Source: Polyangiaceae bacterium (GTDB taxonomy: Bacteria > Myxococcota_A > Polyangia > Polyangiales > Polyangiaceae). From it: a stretch of DNA of 64,000 nucleotides. The position numbers were made by a program, and so were the translations under genes. Location: positions 682,001 through 746,000 of the forward strand of contig JAHBVY010000002.1 in NCBI GenBank assembly GCA_019637265.1, written 5' to 3'. The notes below the pieces were generated by a model. The model saw only the letters and a list, made by a program, of their open reading frames with translations, was not told where the DNA came from and made no database searches. Below, one piece after another: positions 1 through 8,422 of this stretch; the first letter of the stretch is position 1, and each line of letters begins with the position of its first letter.

Positions 1-2
1 CG

Positions 3-308
3 CTCGCCGTGGAGTGGGCGCGCCACGGCATCCGCGTGAACGCCTGCGCGCCGGGCACCATCCGCTCGAGCGGCACCACCCAGTACGGTGAGGCCACGCT
101 CGAGCTGTCGCGCGCGGCGACGCCCGTGAAGCGCCTGGGCACCGTGGAGGAGGTGTCGCGGGTGATCGTGTTCCTCGCCAGCGCGGCGAACGATTTCGTC
201 ACTGGCTCGACCTATTACATCGACGGCGGCGGCTCGCTGTGGGGCGACGTGTGGCCAATTGAAGAGCCCCAGGGCGAGCGGGCAGAAGAGCCGAGCGGAG
301 CCGAGTGA
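3..308 (+). CDS. SDR-family oxidoreductase, C-terminal fragment
   Basis: The 5-prime end lies outside the window, so only about 101 codons remain. The visible part carries the conserved C-terminal segment of classical short-chain dehydrogenases: an N-A-C-A-P-G-T-I stretch (usually N-x-V-x-P-G, contacting the nicotinamide), an R-L-G-T-V-E-E-V segment before the last helices, and T-G-S-T-Y-Y-I-D-G-G-G, the typical strand and glycine-rich end. Family knowledge: NAD(P)-dependent reduction or oxidation of alcohols, ketones or enoyl-CoA. The substrate cannot be told because the Tyr-Lys active site is missing here. The tail after the DGGG is longer and charged (about 27 residues). The stop lies 11 bp before the next gene, so the two may be co-transcribed. 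Confidence 0.85.
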   Translation, partial: LAVEWARHGIRVNACAPGTIRSSGTTQYGEATLELSRAATPVKRLGTVEEVSRVIVFLASAANDFVTGSTYYIDGGGSLWGDVWPIEEPQGERAEEPSGAE

Positions 309-319
309 GGGGCTAGTCG

Positions 320-2773
320 GTGGCGACGGATCCAGAGGAGCGACGTGGCGACGAGGCCACGCCACCCGCGAGCGGGGAGGCGCCTGAGCTAGCGGCGGCC
401 AATACCGCCGCTGCAGCGCCTGGCGCGGCGGCGCCTGGCACGCAAGTCAGTGAAACTGATGTAATCAACGCCACCACGACATCAGGCGCTGCAGCGCCTG
501 CCAAAGTCAGTGAAACTGATGTAGTCGACACCGCCGCGGCGCCTGGCGCCGAAGCCAGTAAACCCGATGTAACCAGCGCGACGCCAGCCGCCACACCTGA
601 ATTGCCGCGCGGCAATCTACTGAAGCGCGGCGCGCGGCGGGTGAAGGCTTACTTCACCGAGCAAGATCCGACGTTCTTCAACGCGCTGCTCCCCGCCTTG
701 ATCATCGTAGCGCTGGTGTACACGCGGAGCCCCGCTACCAACTGCATCTTCGACGAGCAAGAGGCGCTGCTCGCCAACCCCTACGTGAACGGCGATCACC
801 TCTTGTGGCGCGACGCCTTCAAGCGCGACTTCTGGGGTCTACCGCCAACGGGCAGCATCGGCTCCTACCGGCCAATCCCGAATTTGATTTGGCGCGCGCT
901 GTGGCGCCTGCGCGAGCACCCGTGGCTCCCGCACTGGGTGGGCCTGATGCTCCACGCGGTGAACGCGGCGCTGGTGTCGCGCCTGGCGCTCGCCATCGCG
1001 CCGAAGAACCGCGCCTTCGCGTGGCTCGCCGGGCTGACCTTCATCAGCAGCGCGGTGCTCACGGAGGCGGTGACGGGGGTGGTCGGCATCGCCGATGTGC
1101 TCGGCGGCATGGGGGTGCTGCTCGCGTTGCTCGCGCTGCGCCTGCCGGCGTACCTGATGCCGCTCGGGGTGTTCGCGGCGCTGCTCTTCGGTTTGTTCTC
1201 GAAGGAGAGCGTGATCGTGGCGGTGCCGCTGACCGCCTGGGCCGCGCTGGTGCTCGCCCCCGCGCTGCATCCATCGCACCCGAGGCGCTGGCTCCGCGCG
1301 CTGCTCGCGCTCGGCTCAGCGGCCGCGGCGCTCGTGCTCTACACCGAGCTCCGCCGGCGCTGGTTCCCCGTCGCGCTGCCACCCGAGCTCACGGAGCCGC
1401 TGCCCGAAGGCGCCCCCCTCGCGAAGCGGCTGCTCCACGACTTCATGCGCTGGTTCGCCCAGCCGCGGCTCCCCACGGATCCGATCAACAACCCGCTGGT
1501 GAACGCGGAGACGCCCGATCGCATCGCGGGCGCGCTGCGCGTCTACGCGCGCGGCCTCGGCCAAACGCTCCTCCCCGTCACCCTCTCCGGCGACTACAGC
1601 TTCCCGCAAGAGCCCATCCCCACCAGTCGCTTCACGCTACCGACCCTCCTGGGCGGCCTCGCGATGTTCGTCGCCCCGCTGGTGGGCGCCTGCGCGTGGA
1701 TCGCCTCCTGGCTACGCGAGCGCCGCGAGCGCCGCGCGTCAACAGCGGACCTGTCCATTGCAGCGCCCAGCGCCACGACGCCAAGCCCCACGACGCAAGC
1801 TGCGCTCAGCAACGTAGAAGCCGAATCAAAAATCCACGAGGAAATTCAGAGCCTTGAGGACCGTTCCGTAGCGCCCAGCGCCGCGACGAGCCTTGAGGAT
1901 AGCTCCGTAGCGCCCAGCGCCATGACGAGCCCTGAGGATAGCTCCGTAGGGGCGCAGCAAGCTGCGCCCCGTTCATCGTGGTGGGCGCGACGGGCACCAC
2001 GGGTGGACCGTCCTAATTGGTCACCCAGGATGATCACCTGGCTCATCCTGGCGTGGGTGCTGGTTTGGGTGCCGCTCGCCTTCTTCCCGCACTCGAACAT
2101 CCCGGTGGTGTTGCCCACGGTGCGCGCGGAGCGGTTTTGGTACCTGCCGGTGGTGGGGCTGAGCTTTGGCTACGCGTGGCTGCTCACCTGGCTGGTCACG
2201 AGGCCTCGCGCAGCGCTGTGGTCACGCGCGCGCCTCGTGGGCATCACGTCAGTCACACTGTTCATTGGCTTCCAGCTGCTGAGCGCGCGGCTCCACGCGC
2301 TGGACTACACGAATGACCTCACCTTCTGGCGCGCCACCGCCAGGAGCTCCCCGAACAGCGCCAAGGCGCACCTCAACTACTCGGTGATGCTGGGCGCGCG
2401 CGGCTACATGAAGGAGCGCCTGGTGGAGGGGGGGCGCGCCAAGGAGCTCGCCCCCGAGTGGGCGATGGCGCACGTGTACTACGGGGACGCGCTGTGCCGC
2501 ATGAAGCGCGCCAGTGAGGCCTGGCCGCACTACCTGCGCGGCTTCGAGCTGAAGCCAGCGGACCAGAACCTGATCTCGCTGGCGCTGCAGTGCTTGTGGG
2601 ATGAGCGCGCCTGGCAGCCCCATGAGGCCGAGCTGCTCGCATTGGCAGACAAATACCCGGGCACCTGGCTCGCGCACCTCGCCCGCGACTTGGTGCTGAA
2701 CGGCGAGAAGCACGGCGGCGTCAACCCCACGTACCGGCCACGGGGCTACAACGAAGGACCCAAGAAGAAGTGA
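320..2773 (+). CDS. TMTC-like GT-C membrane protein with C-terminal TPR
   Basis: 817 residues, GTG start. After a low-complexity Ala/Thr/Pro N-terminus (about 1-95) comes a multi-spanning membrane domain (about 110-620). Its first loop has F-D-E-Q-E-A-L-L-A-N-P, then R-D-F-W-G and S-Y-R-P, the pattern of TMTC-type O-mannosyltransferases, where the acidic pair sits in the first extracytoplasmic loop of GT-C enzymes. A second linker (about 475-560) holds a 13-residue tandem repeat. The C-terminus (about 665-790) has TPR-like helices (S-A-K-A-H-L-N-Y, A-M-A-H-V-Y-Y-G-D-A-L). Inference: polyprenol-linked sugar transfer to envelope proteins, or a structural relative. It follows the SDR gene by 11 bp. 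The two linkers use visibly less GC-rich codons than the membrane domain. Confidence 0.72.
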   Translation: MATDPEERRGDEATPPASGEAPELAAANTAAAAPGAAAPGTQVSETDVINATTTSGAAAPAKVSETDVVDTAAAPGAEASKPDVTSATPAATPELPRGNLLKRGARRVKAYFTEQDPTFFNALLPALIIVALVYTRSPATNCIFDEQEALLANPYVNGDHLLWRDAFKRDFWGLPPTGSIGSYRPIPNLIWRALWRLREHPWLPHWVGLMLHAVNAALVSRLALAIAPKNRAFAWLAGLTFISSAVLTEAVTGVVGIADVLGGMGVLLALLALRLPAYLMPLGVFAALLFGLFSKESVIVAVPLTAWAALVLAPALHPSHPRRWLRALLALGSAAAALVLYTELRRRWFPVALPPELTEPLPEGAPLAKRLLHDFMRWFAQPRLPTDPINNPLVNAETPDRIAGALRVYARGLGQTLLPVTLSGDYSFPQEPIPTSRFTLPTLLGGLAMFVAPLVGACAWIASWLRERRERRASTADLSIAAPSATTPSPTTQAALSNVEAESKIHEEIQSLEDRSVAPSAATSLEDSSVAPSAMTSPEDSSVGAQQAAPRSSWWARRAPRVDRPNWSPRMITWLILAWVLVWVPLAFFPHSNIPVVLPTVRAERFWYLPVVGLSFGYAWLLTWLVTRPRAALWSRARLVGITSVTLFIGFQLLSARLHALDYTNDLTFWRATARSSPNSAKAHLNYSVMLGARGYMKERLVEGGRAKELAPEWAMAHVYYGDALCRMKRASEAWPHYLRGFELKPADQNLISLALQCLWDERAWQPHEAELLALADKYPGTWLAHLARDLVLNGEKHGGVNPTYRPRGYNEGPKKK
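1850..1955 (+). repeat. 39-bp coding tandem repeat (about 2.7 units)
   Basis: Units begin at 1850, 1889 and 1928 and encode 13 residues each (S-L-E-D-x-S-V-A-P-S-A-x-T) in the linker of the TMTC-like protein. The third unit is partial. The unit length equals that of the array at 58123. Confidence 0.85.
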
Positions 2774-2899
2774 GGCGCGGGCGCGCAGCGCCATCACGAT
2801 GTAGTCAGGGTGACCTGCGTTTTACGCGCGACAGCGCCACCATGATGTAGTCAGGGTGACGTACGTTGTGCCAGTGACTGAGCGTCGGTCGCAGCGCGC

Positions 2900-2919
2900 T
2901 GCCAAACCCCCAAACCCCC
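2900..2919 (-). repeat. dispersed G-rich motif, copy 1
   Basis: TGCCAAACCCCCAAACCCCC on the plus strand, G-rich on minus. It lies between the convergent ends of the TMTC-like and flavoprotein genes. Confidence 0.75.
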
Positions 2920-2947
2920 TGGCGCTGCTCCCAGGGTAGGCCGAGGT

Positions 2948-4534
2948 TCACCACTCATAGCGCCCGGGGGCGATGACGCCCTCTGGGTCCAGCGCCTGCT
3001 TCAGGCGCTGCGCCAGCTCGCGACGCTCCGGGGTGGGCTCCGGCAGGTGGTGCATCGACTGCGCGCCGAGGCGATACGGTAGGTATCCTAGCTGACCGAA
3101 CGCCTGATACAGGGCGTCGTGGCAGGCGAAGGCGCGCTCATCGTTACCCGCTCCCGTGCGGTCGTAGACGATGAGCGGGATGAGGTAGATGCAGCGCTCG
3201 GACTGCGCCACCCAGGCGAGCAGCGGCTCGAAGCCGCGCCCCGTGAGCAGCACCTCGGCCGCGCGCGTCGCGCGCGCCACGTCGCGCCCGATGAAGGGCA
3301 CCGAAGCGCAGGCCCAGATCACCCCGCAGCCATCGCGGCCCAGATCGAGCGGGGCGTCGCCCGGCGACGAAGCCGCCGCGGTCACCGCGGGCATGCGCCA
3401 GTACGCGGAGCGGAGGCTGTGCTCATGGGGGATCCCTTGCAGGAACTTGAAGGCGGGCTCGTTCGGCACCAGGAGCTCGCGCCCCGCGAACGCCTCTCCG
3501 CTCGCCTCCACCCAGCGGAGCTGGTCAACTAACCTGCCGATGCAGCGCTCCACGTGGAGGCGACGCGCGTGACCCTCCTCAGGGCTCGCGGTGTAGATGG
3601 CGGTGCTGCCGCAGAAGCTGAGGCCGGGCCACTCGGGCATCGCCTCCAACGCGGCGCGCGACAACGCCTCCCCCGGCGCGCCCTCCGCCGGCCAGCGCGC
3701 GTTGGCCGATACCACACGGTAATCATTCCACACGCCGATGCTGGATTGGAGCGTGCCCTCGAGCTTCAGCTCCGCCAGAGCGTCCGTCAGGGGCCCGAGG
3801 CGCGCCGGATCCTTGATGCCGAAGCGCAGCACGTGGAGCGAGCGCGGGAGCGGCCTGAGCCACAGGCAGAGCCGCGTGACCACGCCGAGGTTGCTCTGCG
3901 AGAACAGCCCATCGAGGACGGGCCCCACGCCCCAGCGGTGCGCGGCGGAGAGCCCCGGCGCGCTCGCGGGGAAGCCGGCGAAGCCCGTCTGAACCAGGGT
4001 GCTCGGCTCCCCCGCGCGCGGCGCCAGCGCCACCTCCAGGTGCGCGATGTGACTGAACCGATCGGCATAGGGCCCAGCGCCATCACCGCGCTCGATGGCG
4101 TTGCCGAGCACGCTGCCGTGCGGCGACGAGCCCGTGACGTTCAAGAAGAAGCGCGAGCGCTTTGCCTTGAGGAAATCGTACAGCTGCTGGAAGCTGACCC
4201 CCGGCTCCACCTCCACGCTGCCGAGGCGCTCGTCGTAGCTCGTGATGCGCTGGAGGTCTTGGAGATCGAGCAAGGTGGCGTCTCGCGGCGGCACCTGAGA
4301 GCCGAGGCCCCAGCTCTTGCCGCGGCTCGTGGGGTACACGGACGCGCCGTGAGCGGCGGCGACCTCGAGGCAACGCTGCACCTCACTGACGGAGCGCGGC
4401 CGGATCACGGCGAGCACCTGCCCGGTGCTGAGGTGGGTGGTGATGCGCGCCGCTTCGAGCGCCTCACCGTGCTCGATCACGCGATCGACGCCGAGCACCT
4501 CACGCCACGCAGCGAGGGCGGTCACCAAGCTCAT
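2948..4534 (-). CDS. FAD-binding oxidoreductase, 4-cresol dehydrogenase/VAO type
   Basis: About 528 residues. The N-terminal PCMH-type FAD domain is clear: V-I-R-P-R-S-V-S-E-V-Q (near 46), Y-P-T-S-R-G-K-S-W-G-L-G-S (near 68), L-D-L-Q-D-L-Q-R-I and V-E-V-E-P-G-V (near 110). The C-terminus ends D-P-E-G-V-I-A-P-G-R-Y, the usual flavoprotein-subunit ending of 4-cresol dehydrogenase and vanillyl-alcohol oxidase relatives. Known family chemistry: oxidation of para-alkyl phenols through a quinone methide. The substrate here is unknown, and no cytochrome partner is adjacent. I chose ATG at 4534 because GAGGAG lies 5 nt before it; an upstream GTG at 4540 overlaps that ribosome site. The pseudokinase gene lies 85 bp upstream on the same strand. 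Confidence 0.82.
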   Translation of the reverse strand: MSLVTALAAWREVLGVDRVIEHGEALEAARITTHLSTGQVLAVIRPRSVSEVQRCLEVAAAHGASVYPTSRGKSWGLGSQVPPRDATLLDLQDLQRITSYDERLGSVEVEPGVSFQQLYDFLKAKRSRFFLNVTGSSPHGSVLGNAIERGDGAGPYADRFSHIAHLEVALAPRAGEPSTLVQTGFAGFPASAPGLSAAHRWGVGPVLDGLFSQSNLGVVTRLCLWLRPLPRSLHVLRFGIKDPARLGPLTDALAELKLEGTLQSSIGVWNDYRVVSANARWPAEGAPGEALSRAALEAMPEWPGLSFCGSTAIYTASPEEGHARRLHVERCIGRLVDQLRWVEASGEAFAGRELLVPNEPAFKFLQGIPHEHSLRSAYWRMPAVTAAASSPGDAPLDLGRDGCGVIWACASVPFIGRDVARATRAAEVLLTGRGFEPLLAWVAQSERCIYLIPLIVYDRTGAGNDERAFACHDALYQAFGQLGYLPYRLGAQSMHHLPEPTPERRELAQRLKQALDPEGVIAPGRYEW

Positions 4535-4619
4535 CGGCACTCCTCGGGTTGCCGTGAGGTGCGGGCGCTCACGGCCGCACGGATGCGGGGCGTGGTCAGC
4601 AGCGCTCCCGATCGCAGGC

Positions 4620-5981
4620 TCACGGGGACTCCTCTTCGTTGCTCACGGTGGAGGCGGCGGGCGCCGCGGGGCGTGGGACGGCGAGCTTGACGTCGAGCAG
4701 CACGCTCTCGCCGGGCGAGAGGGTGATGGTGCGGCGCTCCGTCGGCGCCTGCGGGTGCTCGAGGCGCACGTAGTGGGTGCCGGGGGAGAGCGGGATCGGC
4801 TCGGCGAAGGGCGTGGTCTCCACGCGCTCTCCATCGATGACCACGTGCGCCCAGGGGTCGGCCACCACGCGCAGGAAGCCAGGCTCCGCCGGCCGGAGCT
4901 CGAGGCCACGCGAGCCCGCGCTGGAGCGACCCGAGAACGCGCCGCCCTCCGAGCCCACCTGGATCACCACCCCACCCAGTAAGGTCAGCACACCCATGGC
5001 CGCGAGGCCGGTCAAGGCGCGGCTGAGGCTCGGTGCGCCGCGTGGCGGCGCGCGGCGCTCGAGCGGCGACTCCTCCTCCACCCCGAGCAGTGAGGCGCGC
5101 CCCAGCGCCCGACGGATCCACCCGGTGGTGCTGTTCCCACCCAGGAACTCCTCCAAGGCCGCCGTGAGCTCATCCATGCTCGCGAAGCGATCCGCCGCGA
5201 GCTTCTCCAGCAGGCGTTGTACGATGCGCTCGAGCGGCGTGGGGATGCCGGGCAAGAGCCGCGACAGCTGGGGCGGCGCCTGATGCCGGATGTTCTGGGT
5301 GATGGTCTTGGTGTCCGCGCCCTGAAACGGCCGCCGCCCCACCAAGAGCTCGAACAAGATCACGCCCAGCGCGAACTGATCGCTGCGCGGGTCCGGCGCC
5401 TCACCCAGCACCTGCTCTGGCGCCTGGTAGGCGACGTGCCACGCATTGTCTGCTTCACTGTCCAATGCGGCGGGGAGGTACTCGTCGCTGTCCCCCGCGA
5501 ACTCCGTCAGCTTCAGCGCGCCCTCCGCCGTGAGCAGCACGTGGGAGGGCCGAAGATCGCGATGGAGCACGCCGCGCCGATGCGCGTGACTCAGGGCGCG
5601 CGCCACCTCGAGGGCGATCGCCGCCGCCTCGAGCGCGGAGAGCCGCCCAGGCTCGGCCTCGCTCGCGCGCGGCGCGTGCTCGAGCAGCGTGCGCAGGGTG
5701 ACACCCTCCACGTGCTCCAGCACCAGCCACATGCTGTCACCCTGCCGCACGAAGTCGTACAGCCGGGTGAGGCTCGGGTGGTCACAGTCAGCCAGCGCGC
5801 GCGCCTCGTGCTCGAGGCGCGCCGCCATCGGTGAAGTCGGCAAGAGGCTCGGCGAGAGCGCCTTGATCTCCACGGTGCGCCCGAGCGGCTCCTGGAGCGC
5901 CAAGTACACGTCGGCGATCGGCCCCGAGCGCAGTCGTCTCAAGACCTGACAACCTGGGAAGCTCGGGAGCGCCTCAGCCAT
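4620..5981 (-). CDS. Ser/Thr pseudokinase with TM and PEGA domain
   Basis: 453 residues. The kinase fold spans about 10-275. The glycine loop is degenerate (R-S-G-P-I-A-D-V). The beta-3 lysine (K40, V-E-I-K) and HRD aspartate (D142) remain, but the catalytic loop reads HRDLRPSH, so the Mg-binding Asn is His147, and DFG is replaced by E-F-A at 160-162. APE and the following S-D-Q-F-A-L-G helix are intact. A membrane helix (about 318-338) leads to a PEGA-like beta domain (about 368-435: V-V-A-D-P-W-A-H-V-V-I-D-G). Inference: a membrane-anchored scaffold or receptor with weak or no phosphotransfer, and PEGA on the outer face. It is upstream of the flavoprotein gene on the same strand. Confidence 0.82.
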   Translation of the reverse strand: MAEALPSFPGCQVLRRLRSGPIADVYLALQEPLGRTVEIKALSPSLLPTSPMAARLEHEARALADCDHPSLTRLYDFVRQGDSMWLVLEHVEGVTLRTLLEHAPRASEAEPGRLSALEAAAIALEVARALSHAHRRGVLHRDLRPSHVLLTAEGALKLTEFAGDSDEYLPAALDSEADNAWHVAYQAPEQVLGEAPDPRSDQFALGVILFELLVGRRPFQGADTKTITQNIRHQAPPQLSRLLPGIPTPLERIVQRLLEKLAADRFASMDELTAALEEFLGGNSTTGWIRRALGRASLLGVEEESPLERRAPPRGAPSLSRALTGLAAMGVLTLLGGVVIQVGSEGGAFSGRSSAGSRGLELRPAEPGFLRVVADPWAHVVIDGERVETTPFAEPIPLSPGTHYVRLEHPQAPTERRTITLSPGESVLLDVKLAVPRPAAPAASTVSNEEESP

Positions 5982-6050
5982 TCGCCGCCTGCTCTAGTAT
6001 AGCCGGCGCCGCCGAGCGACTGCAGGGCCGCTCATCGACGCCCAGCGGGA

Positions 6051-6070
6051 CCAACCCCCCGATCCAAACC
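6051..6070 (-). repeat. degenerate copy of the dispersed G-rich motif
   Basis: CCAACCCCCCGATCCAAACC in the 146-bp gap between the pseudokinase and PilZ genes. It keeps the two cytosine blocks but not the A-tract. Not counted among the 16 core copies. Confidence 0.4.
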
Positions 6071-6127
6071 GAAGAGCGCTCCACGCTTCGAGGACGACTC
6101 CAACCGGGCCGCCAAGCGCGGCGCTCA

Positions 6128-8089
6128 TCAACGCTTGGCGAGCGAGCCGCTCTTCGCCGGCTCGCTGATCAGGAACTCGACGAAGTCCTTGCGGAGCCGC
6201 ACGCGGTAACCTGGGATGCCGTCCTTGAACTGGAAGGTGACTTGCGCGCCGCCTCCCGCGTTGCTGGTGCGCACCCGCGCGATGCGCTTGTCGCGCTTGG
6301 CGATCCCCGCGCCGTCTTCCATCACCTTGCGGTTCGGGATCACCACGGCGAACCCCGTGGGGTTGATGGCGCCTTGGATGGCGCCGCCGGGGCCATCGAG
6401 GCGGATGCGGTGGATGGTGGGGCGCGTGACCTTGCCGCGACCCCACGGTGGTACCTTGCTCGGGTCGACCACGGCGGGCTTCGCCTCGGCGGGGCTCTTG
6501 GCGGCGGGCTGATCGTCCCACCCCTCGTCCTCCACCGGCGGGGTGTCCTCCACCGCCTCGGCCGCGCCGAGCGACTCACCCTCTTCCCCGTCGTCCACCG
6601 GCGCCGCTTCGCTGGTCGCCATCGGGGTGGGCCCGAACAGCGGCACGTCGGCGCTGATACCGTCGGAGGTGGTCTTGCCCTTGGCGGCTCCGGTCGTGAT
6701 CGGATCGCCCTGCTCGTCCACCTGCGTCACGTCATCACTCGGCGCGATCGCCGTCTCGGCGCTCACGCCCTTGCTGAGCGCGGCCTCACTGGGATCCGCC
6801 GCGGGGCTCCGCATGGCGAGCACCGCCACCGCTCCGAGCATCACCGCCGCGCCCGCGATCGCACCGTAGCGCTTCAGCTTGCGCTTGGGATCGGCGGGAG
6901 GCACCGAGCGACCCGCTGCGGTGCGAGGCGCCTCGACACCCGCGCGCGGCGACTGCGGGCGCAGCCGGCGCCCATCGGAGTACACCGAGCTCGGCGCGGC
7001 GCCTCGTGAGGGCACCCCTTGGCGCCGGAGGGTGGGCGGCGCTGCCGTCTGCTTGACCGGTGCGGTACCCTGACGACGGCTCTTGATCCACGAGCCGACG
7101 CGCGTCGCCGCGCTGGAGCCGACGTGCTTCAGCGCCTCGCCCGTGTTCTTCGCGATGCGCCCGGCGCTCGCCGCGGCGCCACCCAGCTTGCTCTTCAGCG
7201 CGCTCGGCTCCTCGTCCTCGTCGAAGTCGTCGAACTCGGCGCCGACACCCTCCTCGTCGTCGGTGTCGAAGTCTGGCTCGTCGTCGTCCTCTGGGTCGAA
7301 GCCGCTGCGCAGCGACGCAGCGTCCAAGTCGTCCGCTTCACTGATTTGGGTGCTCCCGGCGGGCGCCTTCCCCGCGCGCACCGTGGCCACCGCACCGCGC
7401 TCCACCTGGCTCGGCTCCGGCGTCGCGTCGGCGTAAGGCTCATCGTAGCTCAGGCTGACGATGAGCTGAGGCACCTGCGACTGCGGGTCCACCAGCACGT
7501 CCACCGTCTCGATCACGGCGCCGACGCGCTCCCCCGCCTCCACGTCCTCCACGTTGAGGTGGCGCCCCAGCTTGAGCAGCTCGAGCTTCGACCCGACAGT
7601 CATCTTGCGCCCACCCGAGCGGCGCACCTGCGCCTTCATCGTCGAGCCCATGCCGTCGATGTGGAGGTGCACCCGAGCGCCGTTCGGGACGCGGGTGCGC
7701 TCAGGCGCCTCGGGCGGCTCAGGAGCGCGCTCAGCACCTGGTGAGCTGGCCTGTGTAGCCGGAGCGATGGCGCACAGCTCGCGCAGCGCGTCGACGCTAC
7801 CGCTGTCGAGCGCCGTGAAGCGGATCCCGAACTCCCCACCGTGGTCCGTGGGCTCTGCCCAGGAGACCTCACCTTCCACCAAGATCTGACGGCCGCGGTC
7901 CTCGAACCTGAGCACCAGGGGCGAGCCCACCGGCGGCAGGTAGCGCGTCTTCACGTGCATCCCACGCCCGCTCACCTCGATGCTCTCGGCCTCGAACGCC
8001 GGGACCTCCGGCACACGACCGCAGATCTCGACCAAGGTTTGCACTGGGACGCGCTTCACTCCGCTCGCGCGACGCTCCTGGTTCTGCAT
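6128..8089 (-). CDS. PilZ-domain transmembrane protein with C-terminal AMIN-like domain
   Basis: About 653 residues. The N-terminal part (about 5-105) is PilZ-like: V-E-I-C-G-R-V-P, E-S-I-E-V-S-G-R-G-M-H-V and G-E-F-G-I-R-F-T. PilZ domains often bind cyclic-di-GMP through RxxxR and (D/N)xSxxG; here the second motif is degraded (E-V-S-G-R-G) and binding is uncertain. A second beta-rich domain follows (about 135-215). An acidic disordered stretch leads to one membrane helix (about 410-432, A-G-A-A-V-M-L-G-A-V-A-V-L-A). The C-terminal 90 residues (I-H-R-I-R-L-D-G-P, V-R-L-R-K-D-F-V-E-F-L-I) look like an AMIN-type peptidoglycan-binding sheet. I chose ATG at 8089 because GGGGGAGGAG lies 7 nt before it. 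Inference: links a cytoplasmic signal to the cell wall. Confidence 0.72.
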   Translation of the reverse strand: MQNQERRASGVKRVPVQTLVEICGRVPEVPAFEAESIEVSGRGMHVKTRYLPPVGSPLVLRFEDRGRQILVEGEVSWAEPTDHGGEFGIRFTALDSGSVDALRELCAIAPATQASSPGAERAPEPPEAPERTRVPNGARVHLHIDGMGSTMKAQVRRSGGRKMTVGSKLELLKLGRHLNVEDVEAGERVGAVIETVDVLVDPQSQVPQLIVSLSYDEPYADATPEPSQVERGAVATVRAGKAPAGSTQISEADDLDAASLRSGFDPEDDDEPDFDTDDEEGVGAEFDDFDEDEEPSALKSKLGGAAASAGRIAKNTGEALKHVGSSAATRVGSWIKSRRQGTAPVKQTAAPPTLRRQGVPSRGAAPSSVYSDGRRLRPQSPRAGVEAPRTAAGRSVPPADPKRKLKRYGAIAGAAVMLGAVAVLAMRSPAADPSEAALSKGVSAETAIAPSDDVTQVDEQGDPITTGAAKGKTTSDGISADVPLFGPTPMATSEAAPVDDGEEGESLGAAEAVEDTPPVEDEGWDDQPAAKSPAEAKPAVVDPSKVPPWGRGKVTRPTIHRIRLDGPGGAIQGAINPTGFAVVIPNRKVMEDGAGIAKRDKRIARVRTSNAGGGAQVTFQFKDGIPGYRVRLRKDFVEFLISEPAKSGSLAKR

Positions 8090-8268
8090 GTCTCGACTCC
8101 TCCCCCAAGGCGCTGCTTGGGCAGGTCGCGGATACGTGAAGCCATCAGGCGGGGCCAAGTTTCCACGCCGATCCACTCATCACGCCCCATGCAAGCAGCA
8201 AAAACCCGGCGGGAACACGGCGCATGGGCCGCGCCGCGACTCACCGAGCGATGACAGGCCCCGTGCGG

Positions 8269-8294
8269 GTAGGGGCAGGCCCCCGTGCCTGCCC
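8269..8294. repeat. GTAGGGGC-type dispersed palindrome
   Basis: GTAGGGGCAGG, then CCCCCGTG and CCTGCCC: arms GGGCAGG/CCTGCCC around a C-rich loop. It belongs with the other GTAGGGGC palindromes here (15713, 30954, 33057, 33258, 35706, 49054, 54071). Confidence 0.65.
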
Positions 8295-8395
8295 TCGAGA
8301 CCTGAAAGGGTGCTCTAAGGGCACCAAGGGTGACGATCGTGGTGCCCTCGCATGTCGTGCCTGCCCTTGAGACCTGAAAGGGTGCTCTAAGGGCA
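8284..8395. repeat. pair of 40-bp direct repeats
   Basis: Copies at 8284-8323 and 8356-8395 differ at one position. Each contains CTGCCCT...AGGGCA arms, so each can fold into a hairpin. Upstream of the FHA gene by 28 bp. Confidence 0.85.
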
Positions 8396-8422
8396 GGGTG
8401 ACGTGCCATCATCCCCTGCCGC

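Larger units (their letters stand above)
8090..8422. other. divergent intergenic region with structured repeats
   Basis: 333 bp between the PilZ gene (minus) and the FHA gene (plus). It holds one GTAGGGGC-type palindrome and a 40-bp direct repeat pair. No convincing promoter boxes were seen. Confidence 0.6.
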
